NCBI GenBank assembly: GCA_947630725.1
Contig: CANRIS010000007.1
Coordinates: 26,200 to 90,199, forward strand
DNA: 64,000 nt
DNA from: an uncultured Clostridia bacterium
Lineage (GTDB): Bacteria > Bacillota > Clostridia > Lachnospirales > CAG-274
Direction: 5' to 3'
In this document: in pieces, positions 8,721 through 17,527 of the stretch
Position numbering within the stretch: the stretch's first letter is position 1
How the letters are laid out: every line of letters starts with the position of its first letter
Notes under the pieces: model-generated
Told to the model about the DNA's origin: nothing
What the model saw: only the letters and a program-made list of their open reading frames with translations
Database searches by the model: none
Made by a program: the position numbers and the translations under genes

Positions 8721-11282
8721 ATGAAAAGAAAAATAGCTTTACTTTTAGCATTGGCTATGACAGCTTCAATGCTTCCAGTAAACGCCTTTGCTACTTCATC
8801 AAACGAAGTAAACAAAGTAGTTTCTGTTAAGGACGAAGATTCCGTTGATGGCGTATTCTTAAAGATCACTCCCAGAGAAGAAGTATCAAGCGGCGACTCT
8901 ATCGTTCTTAGATTCACCAACTCAGAGGTTCAGCCAAGAGAAGTACTTGAGGCTAACGGTTTCGAGAACTTCGTTAACTCCACTTTTGAGGATGACTTTA
9001 CTTATGAGTATGCCATGGAAGAATTCCAGAGCTACTATCATCCTCAGGACGAAAGCTCAGCTTCTCAGAAGTTAGCTATGGAAGATGCCTGCAAAACTGT
9101 ATTTACACAACTTTGGGGAAATACAAATGATGCATATCTTCCTTGGAAGCTTGAAAGAAACGGCAAGTCTCAGATTACAGTAAGACTTTTCCCCATTTCT
9201 GCAACAATGAGCAACAAAAAGGTTGGTTCGTTATTGCCTTCAAACCAGGAAGCTATTCCTCACTACTACATTCCTCTTCTTGTAAATGCTGACGGCGAAG
9301 GCGACATGACAGTTGCTATCGAGGCTAACGAGACAACTCTTACTGACAGCACACTTACATTTGCTAAGAGCACAAATGACAGCGGCGCTACAGTTACTAC
9401 AGTTGACGAAGTTCAGGACTTCAACGAAAGCCTTACATTAAGCGATGCTAACGGTAATGCAATCAGAATCGAAGAGACTGTTGCAGGTACATTCGAGAAA
9501 GGTACTCTTACAATCAGAATCAACGGCGGTTTCGTATTTGCCGGAACAGGCAGTGACATCGTTGTAGCTGGCGCTAAGAATGATCCTAAGTTCACTGTTG
9601 GTACAAAGACAGTAACAGATTCTAAGATCGAAATCGAATTTACTGAATTCCAGGAGACAAAGAAGGCTTCAGCTATCACCATCTCCGGTATCACAATTGA
9701 ACCCGATGACGAAGACGACGACTGGGGAGTTGTAAACTTCACATTCAGAGGCATCGGTATGACAGGCGAGACAATCCAGGTTGCTAACAGAGCTGACTAT
9801 GGTATGAGCCTTACACTTGATGAAGAAGCTACATCTATCTTTACAGGTTTCTCATATCCTGAAGATTCTGACCTTGACGAAGATGATTTCCTTACAGCAT
9901 ATGCTCACGTAGAAGAGACAATCGCTGACACATGGAACTCAAAGCAGAAGCTGTACTTCAAGCTTCCCGAAGGCGTTAAGATCATAAGCTTCGAGACAAA
10001 GGATCTCAAGAATATGGATTCAGCTGTATTTGACAAGGCTTACCTTACAGACGGCGGTTCTACACTTGTAGTAACAAGAACAAACGAGCTTACATCTGTT
10101 GAAAACAACAAGGTTCACAATGCAGTAAATCCTGACGAATGCTCAGAATTCGACATCAGATTCAACGTAACAATCGACCCCGCATTCGGCGACAACGACA
10201 TCACACTTTCAATGTATGGTGCAGGCGTTGAAGAAGGCGCTATCAGCGATCTCGTTATAGCTAAGGCTGTTACACCTATCACAGTAGCTACAGAGACAAC
10301 AAAGACAAACATTGGTTATTCAGCTATCGAGACAGCTGACATCACTATCACAGAGAACGCAGCAGGCGCTCTTAGAGATGACAGAGACGTTGTTCTCAGC
10401 ATAGATACACTTTGGACACTCGGCGACATCGGTTTCGATACAGACGACACAGCAGCAGAGGCTACAGGCGAGCTCGAAATCGGCAAGCTTAAGGGAACCA
10501 GCGGAACAATCACAATCCCCGTTGAGAAGATGTCCTACACAACACCCGGTTCAATAACAGTTTCTAACGTATCTGTTGGTACATCAAGAAGCGTACCTTA
10601 CGGCGACTATGATCTTAAGGTTATGGGCGGTGCTGTAATCAACAACTATGATGATACAACAAAGGATGACTATAAGACATCTACAATGCCCAGAGACGGC
10701 GCTCTTGTAAGGACAATCAGCGTAAATGATAAGAATGGCGAAAAAGAAGAGAAGAAGAGCGACTATACATTCGTATGGACTCAGGACAACACAGAGAGCT
10801 ATGACTTTGCTAAGTATCTCTCAGTTGGTACTCTCACAGGTACACTTGACAAGAAGGTTAGCGTAACAATCGGCGAGACAACTATCACTGTTGACGGCGA
10901 AGCATACACAATGGACGTAGCTCCTTACATCCAGGTATCTTCAAACAGCACAATGGTTCCTCTTCGTTTCGTATCACTTGCACTCGGTGTAGACGCTGAG
11001 GCAGTTGCTAACGGCAGCACAGACGAAACATCCACAATCACATGGGATGCTAACACAAAGACTGCTACAATCTTCTACGCTTCAGGTTCAGGCCAGAAGA
11101 TCATTCAGTTCACAGCAGGTTCAAACGCAATGGTAGTTGACGGAACATCTGTTCCTATGTCATACGGCGTAGTTGCTGAGATCACTGACAGCAGAATGTT
11201 CGTTCCTTTCAGAGCACTTGGTACAGCACTCGGTGTAGTAGTTGACTGGGATGAAACAACAAGAACAGCTACTTACAACTAA
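8721..11282 (+). CDS. Secreted, probably abundant cell-surface protein with C-terminal copper amine oxidase N-terminal-like domain
   Basis: Signal peptide MKRKIALLLALAMTASMLPVNAFA. C-terminal repeats MVPLRFVSLALGVDAEAV...ITWDANTKTATI and FVPFRALGTALGVVVDWDETTRTATYN. Strong RBS aaggagg. Confidence 0.85.
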   Translation: MKRKIALLLALAMTASMLPVNAFATSSNEVNKVVSVKDEDSVDGVFLKITPREEVSSGDSIVLRFTNSEVQPREVLEANGFENFVNSTFEDDFTYEYAMEEFQSYYHPQDESSASQKLAMEDACKTVFTQLWGNTNDAYLPWKLERNGKSQITVRLFPISATMSNKKVGSLLPSNQEAIPHYYIPLLVNADGEGDMTVAIEANETTLTDSTLTFAKSTNDSGATVTTVDEVQDFNESLTLSDANGNAIRIEETVAGTFEKGTLTIRINGGFVFAGTGSDIVVAGAKNDPKFTVGTKTVTDSKIEIEFTEFQETKKASAITISGITIEPDDEDDDWGVVNFTFRGIGMTGETIQVANRADYGMSLTLDEEATSIFTGFSYPEDSDLDEDDFLTAYAHVEETIADTWNSKQKLYFKLPEGVKIISFETKDLKNMDSAVFDKAYLTDGGSTLVVTRTNELTSVENNKVHNAVNPDECSEFDIRFNVTIDPAFGDNDITLSMYGAGVEEGAISDLVIAKAVTPITVATETTKTNIGYSAIETADITITENAAGALRDDRDVVLSIDTLWTLGDIGFDTDDTAAEATGELEIGKLKGTSGTITIPVEKMSYTTPGSITVSNVSVGTSRSVPYGDYDLKVMGGAVINNYDDTTKDDYKTSTMPRDGALVRTISVNDKNGEKEEKKSDYTFVWTQDNTESYDFAKYLSVGTLTGTLDKKVSVTIGETTITVDGEAYTMDVAPYIQVSSNSTMVPLRFVSLALGVDAEAVANGSTDETSTITWDANTKTATIFYASGSGQKIIQFTAGSNAMVVDGTSVPMSYGVVAEITDSRMFVPFRALGTALGVVVDWDETTRTATYN

Positions 11283-11327
11283 TTATAGGTTATATAATCA
11301 CATAAGTAAGTAAACTAAAATAAAAGG

Positions 11328-11353
11328 AAAGCCCTCAGCATTGAGGGCTTTTC
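11328..11353 (+). terminator. Intrinsic terminator
   Basis: AAAGCCCTCA-GCAT-TGAGGGCTTTT. Confidence 0.85.
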
Positions 11354-11573
11354 GCTTTGTCAGATATTTGTCGTATATTTGTCGGATATTTTTAACTGTA
11401 CAGACAGATACTTTTGACAGATATTTTTGGCAGATAACTTTGATGGATATTTGTGACAGTCCTGCCGACGTAGCCGATGTATGGCCGGTATGGATATGTT
11501 ACAGAAGCCTGCCTTTGTTTGTATGACTGACAGGCTGACGGTATCATATTATAAATACATAATAAATATAAAT

Positions 11574-11631
11574 AAAAAAGCAGTATTCGCATATCTGGGG
11601 AGATCCTTAACGGCTGAAATACTGCTTTTTT
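11574..11631. terminator. Bidirectional terminator, copy 1
   Basis: AAAAAAGCAGTATT...AATACTGCTTTTTT. Confidence 0.75.
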
Positions 11632-11854
11632 GATTAATCGAAGAGGTTTAAAGGTTTGGTTTGTGTTTTTCCATGGTCTTAGGCTTGTCGGCTTAGTTCT
11701 GTACAGACAGATATTTTTGACAGATAACTTTGATGGATATTTGTGACAGTCCTGCCGATGTATTGCCGGTATGGATATGTCACAGAAGCCTGCCTTTGTT
11801 TGTATGACTGACAGGCTGATGGTATCATATTATAAATACATAATAAATATAAAT

Positions 11855-11912
11855 AAAAAAGCAGTATTCGCATATCTGAGGAGATCCTCAACAGCTGAAA
11901 TACTGCTTTTTT
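11855..11912. terminator. Bidirectional terminator, copy 2 (metE-proximal)
   Basis: AAAAAAGCAGTATT...AATACTGCTTTTTT with inner TGAGGA-GA-TCCTCA. Confidence 0.8.
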
Positions 11913-11973
11913 GATTAATCGAAGAGGTTTAAAGGTTTGATTTGTGTTTTTCTATGGTCTTAGGCTTGTCGGC

Positions 11974-14235
11974 TTAGTTCTCATATTCGGCTCTGAGTTC
12001 CTTTGCGGCGGCTACGAGATTTTCAAGACTTGGCTTTGTTTCGTAGGTGTCTCTTGTCTTAAGGCCGCAGTCGGGGTTGACCCAAAGCTTTTGTACGGGA
12101 ATCTTTTCAAGCATTTTTCTGAGAGCCGATTTTATTTCTTCCTTGGAGGGGATCCTCGGAGAATGTATGTCATATACTCCGGGGCCGACTTCCGTGCGGA
12201 AATTGTTTTGGATAAGCGAATCGAGTATGAGGAGATCCGAACGGGATGCCTCAAAGGTGATTACATCGGCATCCATACTGTCTATGGCCTTTATAATGTC
12301 TGTAAATTCACTGTAGCACATATGGGTATGGATCTGGGTTTCGGGCTTTACTCCCGAATGAACAAGACGAAACGCAGGAATTGCCCAGTCAAGATAGTCG
12401 CTGTACCAATCGGATCTGCGCAGGGGCAGCTTTTCTCTCAGAGCAGCCTCGTCCACCTGTATTATGCTTATGCCTGCGGATTCGAGGTCAAGAACCTCGT
12501 CCCTTATGGCGAAGGCTATCTGATATGCGCTTTCCTTAAGGGATATATCCTCTCTTGGGAAGGACCAGTTGAGTATAGTCACAGGCCCTGTAAGCATACC
12601 CTTTACGGGGTGGTCGGTGAGACTGTTTGCATATACCGACCATTCTGTGGTGATTGGCTTTTCTCTCGATACATCGCCCCATATGATAGGAGGCTTTACA
12701 CAACGTGTGCCGTAGGACTGTACCCACGCTTTTTCGGTAAAGAGAAATCCCCTGAGACTTTCGCCGAAGTATTCAACCATATCGTTTCTTTCGTATTCTC
12801 CGTGAACAAGCACGTCAAGGCCGATCTCTTCCTGAAGCTTTATGCACTGAGCGATTTTATCCCTGTTGAATTGTTTATACTGTTCTTCGGAGATATTTCC
12901 CTTGCGGTATGCAAGCCTGTTGGCTCTTACATCTGAGGTCTGAGGGAACGAGCCTATTGTCGTTGTAGGCAGCAGAGGAAGATCAAATCTCTTCTTTTGA
13001 ATTTTTTCTCTTTCCTCAAAGGACGGCAGACGTACGAAGTCGGAGTCCTTTATTGAGGCTACTCTCTCCTTTACGGCATTGTCGCTGCAGTCTCTTTCTT
13101 CCTTGAATATGGCGATATTTGCCTTGTATTCGGGTGTTTCGGCAGGATTTTCGGCAGAAACGATGGCCTTAAGCTCCGAAAGCTCCGAAAGCTTTTCTTC
13201 TGCAAAGGCAAAATGCTTTGTATATTCGTCCGAAAGCTTTGTTTCGCTTCTGAGCGTGTAGGGAACGTGAAGAAGGGAGCAGGACGTGTCAAGAACCGTA
13301 TTTTTGGCATATTTATTTATTTCGGTTAAGAGAGACAGGGTTTTTTCGTAGTTGTTCTTCCATATATTCTTTCCGTTAACTACGCCTGCGAAAAGCAGCT
13401 TGTCATCGGGAAATCCGTATTTCTTAAGGAGAGAAAGACTTTCCTTACCCTCGACAAAATCTATGCCTATGCCTGCAAAGCCAAGGGAAATAACATCGCT
13501 GTAACAGTCTCTTATGTCTCCGAAATAAGTCCTGAGTATTATTTTTTGTCCGCCTGAAAGAATTTGGGCGTACAGAGCCTTGAACAGGTCTATATCCTCC
13601 GAGGAGAGATCCTTTACAAGACATGGCTCGGCAATACTTATAACGGGGCTGCCTATATTGTTTATAAGCTCCTTATATGCCGCAGACGCAGAATTTATAA
13701 AATCGGCTGCTTTCTTCTTGCCCGTATAGCGTGAGAGAGAAAGAAGCGTAAAAGGCCCTATAAGCACGGGAACGGTGGATATGCCCTCGTCAAGAGCCTC
13801 CTTATATTCCGCAGCAGGCTTGTCTGAAGAAACCTTTATAACGGTATCATCGTCTATTTCGGGTACAACATAGTGATAATTTGTGTTGAACCACTTTTTC
13901 ATTGGAAGAGCCTTTACATTTCCTGCTGAACCCTGATAGCCTCTTGCCATTGCAAAATATGTGTCAAGCTCCGAAACGCCAAGATCTCTGTAGCGCTTTG
14001 GAACAATGCCCAGTATAAATGCCATATCAAGCAGATTGTCATAGTAGGAGAAGTCGTTTGATGGTATGAAGTCAATCCCCTTTTCTTTCTGTGCGGAAAG
14101 ATTTGACAGCCTGACGGCTTTTGCGGTTTTTTCAAGCTCCTCGGCTTTTATCTCACCTCGGAAATATTTTTCGGAGGCAAATTTAAGCTCTCTTTGGGCT
14201 CCCACACGGGGGTAGCCTATTACAGATGTTTTCAT
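11974..14235 (-). CDS. metE: Cobalamin-independent methionine synthase
   Basis: MKTSVIGYPRVGAQRELKFASEKYFRGE; LPLLPTTTIGSFPQTSDVR; HGEYERNDMVEYFGE; IHTHMCYSEF; NPDCGLKTR. Confidence 0.97.
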   Translation of the reverse strand: MKTSVIGYPRVGAQRELKFASEKYFRGEIKAEELEKTAKAVRLSNLSAQKEKGIDFIPSNDFSYYDNLLDMAFILGIVPKRYRDLGVSELDTYFAMARGYQGSAGNVKALPMKKWFNTNYHYVVPEIDDDTVIKVSSDKPAAEYKEALDEGISTVPVLIGPFTLLSLSRYTGKKKAADFINSASAAYKELINNIGSPVISIAEPCLVKDLSSEDIDLFKALYAQILSGGQKIILRTYFGDIRDCYSDVISLGFAGIGIDFVEGKESLSLLKKYGFPDDKLLFAGVVNGKNIWKNNYEKTLSLLTEINKYAKNTVLDTSCSLLHVPYTLRSETKLSDEYTKHFAFAEEKLSELSELKAIVSAENPAETPEYKANIAIFKEERDCSDNAVKERVASIKDSDFVRLPSFEEREKIQKKRFDLPLLPTTTIGSFPQTSDVRANRLAYRKGNISEEQYKQFNRDKIAQCIKLQEEIGLDVLVHGEYERNDMVEYFGESLRGFLFTEKAWVQSYGTRCVKPPIIWGDVSREKPITTEWSVYANSLTDHPVKGMLTGPVTILNWSFPREDISLKESAYQIAFAIRDEVLDLESAGISIIQVDEAALREKLPLRRSDWYSDYLDWAIPAFRLVHSGVKPETQIHTHMCYSEFTDIIKAIDSMDADVITFEASRSDLLILDSLIQNNFRTEVGPGVYDIHSPRIPSKEEIKSALRKMLEKIPVQKLWVNPDCGLKTRDTYETKPSLENLVAAAKELRAEYEN

Positions 14236-14606
14236 AGTATATTTATCCTTTCAACATTTTTGGGGAGAAAGCGGTCAAAGCTGTCGGAAAATATAATTCG
14301 GGAGAAAAATTTTCCGCCGTGGGCTTTGGCGCTTTCCCAAAGGCACAGTCTAAGATTTATGCCCGTTATCATAAGTATAGCAATATACCTCATTTATGTA
14401 AAATACAAATTGATAATGGTAAGATATAGATTTTTTCTATATCAAACCGACCATATTGGTATGTTGGTATATCGGCATATATGACCCGAAAGAAATATAT
14501 CGGGGCGGGGCTTATGAATTTGACAATTTGAATAAGCAGTATTATAATGTTAAAAAAGAAAAATAAACAATAACTTCGGTCGGCAATAAAAAAGGAGAAT
14601 ATATAT

Positions 14607-14777
14607 ATGCCAAAGGATCCCGCAATACTTCTGAGCTATATAAATACAAAGCTGAGAGACGAATATACCTCTCTGGACGCGCTTGTTTCGGATCTGGAAT
14701 GCGACAGGGACGAAATAACAAAGGCTCTTGGCTCCATAGGATATGAATATAACGAAGAGCTGAACAGGTTTGTATGA
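14607..14777 (+). CDS. DUF4250-like small protein (56 aa), below the ORF-track length cut-off
   Basis: MPKDPAILLSYINTKLRDEYTSLDALVSDLECDRDEITKALGSIGYEYNEELNRFV; RBS aaaggag. Confidence 0.75.
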   Translation: MPKDPAILLSYINTKLRDEYTSLDALVSDLECDRDEITKALGSIGYEYNEELNRFV

Positions 14778-14790
14778 GGAGCTGCGGAGT

Positions 14791-15684
14791 ATGAACAAAA
14801 AGTTATGGGCAAAGGCTGCCCTCTTTGCGGCGGCGGTCATATGGGGGCTTTCATTTGTTATTGTAAAGGATGCCATTGAGACTGTTCCGCCGTTGCTGAC
14901 AATAGGAATAAGGTTTCTGATAGCGTTTGCGCTTATGTCGGTGGTTTTTATAAAAAAATACGGGCTTATAAACAGGGATTACATAATAAAAGGCATAACG
15001 GCGGGGGCGTTTTTGTGGCTTGCCTATGCTGTGCAGACCGTGGGGCTTGCAGGCACCACACCGGGGAAAAATGCCTTTCTTACGGCAGGCTATTGTATTA
15101 TAACGCCTTTTTTGTTCTGGGCGCTGAGCAAAAGAAAGCCGTCTGTTTATAATGTGGCAGCCGCTGTCGTCTGTATGACGGGATTTGGGTTTGTTACCCT
15201 TGATGACGGACTGTCGATAGCGAGGGGCGATCTTCTGACGATTTTGTGCGGATTTTTTTATGCCCTGCATATATCATATGTGGCAAAGGTGTTTGGCGAT
15301 AAGGATCCCGTGCTTTTTTCGATAGTGCAGTTCGGCACCGCAGCCGTGCTGTCTCTGTCTGTGGGACTGCTGACGGAGCCCTTGCCAAAGACGGTTCCCC
15401 TGTCGTATATTCCCGATATATTGTATCTTTCGGTGGGAGCAACGGCGATAGGGCTTCTTTTTCAGAATATAGGGCAGAAGTATACAAACCCTTCCGCCGC
15501 AGCCCTTATACTGAGCTTGGAGGCTGTTTTCGGAGTTTTGTTCTCGCTCATACTTTATGATGACGAAAAGCTGACGCTTAGGCTGTCCATAGGCTTTGGG
15601 CTTATATTTGCGGCGGTTCTGATCTCCGAGGTGCTTGGAGGAGACAGGGCTTCCGACTGTAACGGAGGTGCGCACAGTGAATAA
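14791..15684 (+). CDS. DMT/EamA-family transporter
   Basis: Ten-TM-like protein with WGLSFVIVKDAIETVPPLLTIGIRFLIA; start moved to ATG 14791 with RBS gaggagctgcgg. Confidence 0.85.
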   Translation: MNKKLWAKAALFAAAVIWGLSFVIVKDAIETVPPLLTIGIRFLIAFALMSVVFIKKYGLINRDYIIKGITAGAFLWLAYAVQTVGLAGTTPGKNAFLTAGYCIITPFLFWALSKRKPSVYNVAAAVVCMTGFGFVTLDDGLSIARGDLLTILCGFFYALHISYVAKVFGDKDPVLFSIVQFGTAAVLSLSVGLLTEPLPKTVPLSYIPDILYLSVGATAIGLLFQNIGQKYTNPSAAALILSLEAVFGVLFSLILYDDEKLTLRLSIGFGLIFAAVLISEVLGGDRASDCNGGAHSE

Positions 15685-16501
15685 AAAATATGATTTGTTG
15701 GTATGTGACTGCGATTTTACGCTGATAGACGACAAAGGCTATCTTTCGGAAGAAAACATAGACGCCATAAGGCAGGTTATGGAAATGGGAGTGGATTTTG
15801 TCATAGCTACGGGCAGAAACGATGTCCTCGCCTTTGACTTTGCAAGGGAGATAGGAGGAGACATAATCGTCATAGGCTGCAACGGCGCTACCGCAAGAAA
15901 TCCTGCCACAGGTGAAATATACAGAAATGAGAGCATACCCGAAGAAAGTCTCGAAATGATCGTGGATTATCTCGACAGAAATGCGGCAGGTTACAGAGCC
16001 TATACAATAGACAGGGCGTACAGCAAGGGTCTTGATCTGGGGCTTAAACTAAAAGCTCTCACAGGCAAGGAATACGAAAACTATATGGATCTGGACGTTT
16101 TTGAAATAAAGGACGGCGGCGATATAGTGGGACAAAAGGTTCTTAAAGTGGTTGCGGTTGAAGAAAAGGAAAGGCTTGAACGCATACAGAGGGATCTTAG
16201 GAGCATTTCGGGCATAAACGCAGTATTTGCAGGCGAAACCGTTTTGGACATTATATCCGACAGAGCCTCAAAGGGCGCCGCTCTGAAAGAGCTTATGACA
16301 AAAAAGGGAATAAAGCCCGAAAGGACAATAGTATTCGGCGACAGCGAAAACGATCTGTCTATGCTAAGGCTTGCAGGGCTTTCGGTCTGTATGAAAAACG
16401 GCGATGAATCGGTGAAAAGGCTCTGCCATAAAGTAACCGAATATGACAACAACAGCTCCGGCGTAGGAAGAATGCTTAAAAAAATATTTGATCTGAGGTG
16501 A
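15677..16501 (+). CDS. HAD-superfamily Cof-type hydrolase
   Basis: LLVCDCDFTLIDDKGYLSEENIDAI, ATGRNDV, VFGDSENDLSMLRLAG; GTG start with RBS ggaggtg. Confidence 0.88.
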   Translation: MNKKYDLLVCDCDFTLIDDKGYLSEENIDAIRQVMEMGVDFVIATGRNDVLAFDFAREIGGDIIVIGCNGATARNPATGEIYRNESIPEESLEMIVDYLDRNAAGYRAYTIDRAYSKGLDLGLKLKALTGKEYENYMDLDVFEIKDGGDIVGQKVLKVVAVEEKERLERIQRDLRSISGINAVFAGETVLDIISDRASKGAALKELMTKKGIKPERTIVFGDSENDLSMLRLAGLSVCMKNGDESVKRLCHKVTEYDNNSSGVGRMLKKIFDLR

Positions 16502-17305
16502 ATGGGTATGAGGATTGCGCTTTGTCAGACAGATATATTGTGGGAGGAAAAGGACGAAAACCTTAAACGGGCGGAAAAATTTATAGAGGAGGCGGCTCGC
16601 CGCAAAGCCGATCTTATAGTTTTTCCCGAAATGAGCTTTACGGGCTTTACGGTGAACATCGAAAAATGCTCTGAAAAGTCTGAGGGCTCATACACAACGG
16701 CGAAAATAAGCGAGGCGGCGGCAAGGTACAAGATAGCCGTAGGCTTTGGGTTTATTGTTTCGGAAAACGGAAAAAACTACAATCGTTTTGTCATTGTGGA
16801 TAAAAACGGCGAGGTACTTTGCAGCTATGACAAGATACATCCCTTTTCTTACAGCGAGGAGGGGAAGTTCTTTTCGGGAGGAGATCACCTCTGTACGGTA
16901 AGGATAGGTGACGTATGGGTGTCTCCCTATGTGTGCTATGATCTGCGCTTTCCCGAAATATTTTCGGCGGCATCACGCCGAAGCCATCTGCTTGTTATAA
17001 TAGCCAACTGGCCTGCCAAGCGTATAAGCCAGTGGACGGCTCTCCTCAGAGCGAGGGCGATCGAAAATCAATGCTGCGTAGCAGGCATAAACCGCACGGG
17101 AGTGGGCGACGGCATAATATATAACGGAGGCTCGGGGCTATATAACACCTACGGCGACCCCGTCACGGAGGCGGATGAAAGCGAATGTATAGTTTACGGA
17201 GACATAATTCCCGATGAGATAGAGTCCTACAGAGAAAGGTTCAGACTTAAAGCCGACAGAAAAGAAGAGCTTTATAAAGAATTTTTTGACAGGGAAGAAA
17301 AATAA
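16502..17305 (+). CDS. Carbon-nitrogen hydrolase (nitrilase / omega-amidase family)
   Basis: Catalytic triad context FPEMSFTGF (E), YDKIHPFS (K), PYVCYDLRFPEIF (C). Confidence 0.88.
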   Translation: MGMRIALCQTDILWEEKDENLKRAEKFIEEAARRKADLIVFPEMSFTGFTVNIEKCSEKSEGSYTTAKISEAAARYKIAVGFGFIVSENGKNYNRFVIVDKNGEVLCSYDKIHPFSYSEEGKFFSGGDHLCTVRIGDVWVSPYVCYDLRFPEIFSAASRRSHLLVIIANWPAKRISQWTALLRARAIENQCCVAGINRTGVGDGIIYNGGSGLYNTYGDPVTEADESECIVYGDIIPDEIESYRERFRLKADRKEELYKEFFDREEK

Positions 17306-17392
17306 AATCAGTCATATAGGATATGACAGGAGTATATATAAGGCAAATTTTTATAAAAAATGCACAAATTTATTTTTAAAGTCAAAAAACTG

Positions 17393-17421
17393 TTGACAAA
17401 CGCAGCCGAAGTGAATATAAT
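17393..17421 (+). promoter_or_regulatory. Exact consensus sigma-A promoter for glnA
   Basis: TTGACA-17 nt-TATAAT. Confidence 0.85.
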
Positions 17422-17435
17422 TAAAACATCAAATC

Positions 17436-17488
17436 AAGGACGGATAAAGCCAAGCGCTTTATATCGTCCTTTCTTTTTATAAAGAAAG
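17436..17488 (+). promoter_or_regulatory. Two overlapping leader hairpins in glnA (terminator-like hairpin plus U-tract-sequestering hairpin)
   Basis: AAGGACG-g-ATAAAGC-caagc-GCTTTAT-at-CGTCCTT followed by TTCTTTTT, and CTTTCTTT-TTAT-AAAGAAAG, which uses the same U-tract. Confidence 0.6.
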
Positions 17489-17527
17489 CATAGCGTATTT
17501 TACATATGCCCGAAAGGAGATAATTTT

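Larger units (their letters stand above)
11396..11981. repeat. Tandem direct duplication (copy 1 ~11396-11698, copy 2 ~11699-11981) of the metE 3' end plus terminator
   Basis: Both copies run from ctgtacagacagata to aggcttgtcggcttagttct with few differences; copy 2 ends in the metE stop codon. Confidence 0.93.

Noticed and set aside
11944-12936. 330-aa plus-strand ORF
   Set aside because: Antisense to metE; no domain signature.
17422-17527. Canonical ANTAR dual-hexaloop target in the glnA leader
   Set aside because: Only one terminator-like hairpin and one AU hairpin were found, without paired A1/G4 hexaloops.
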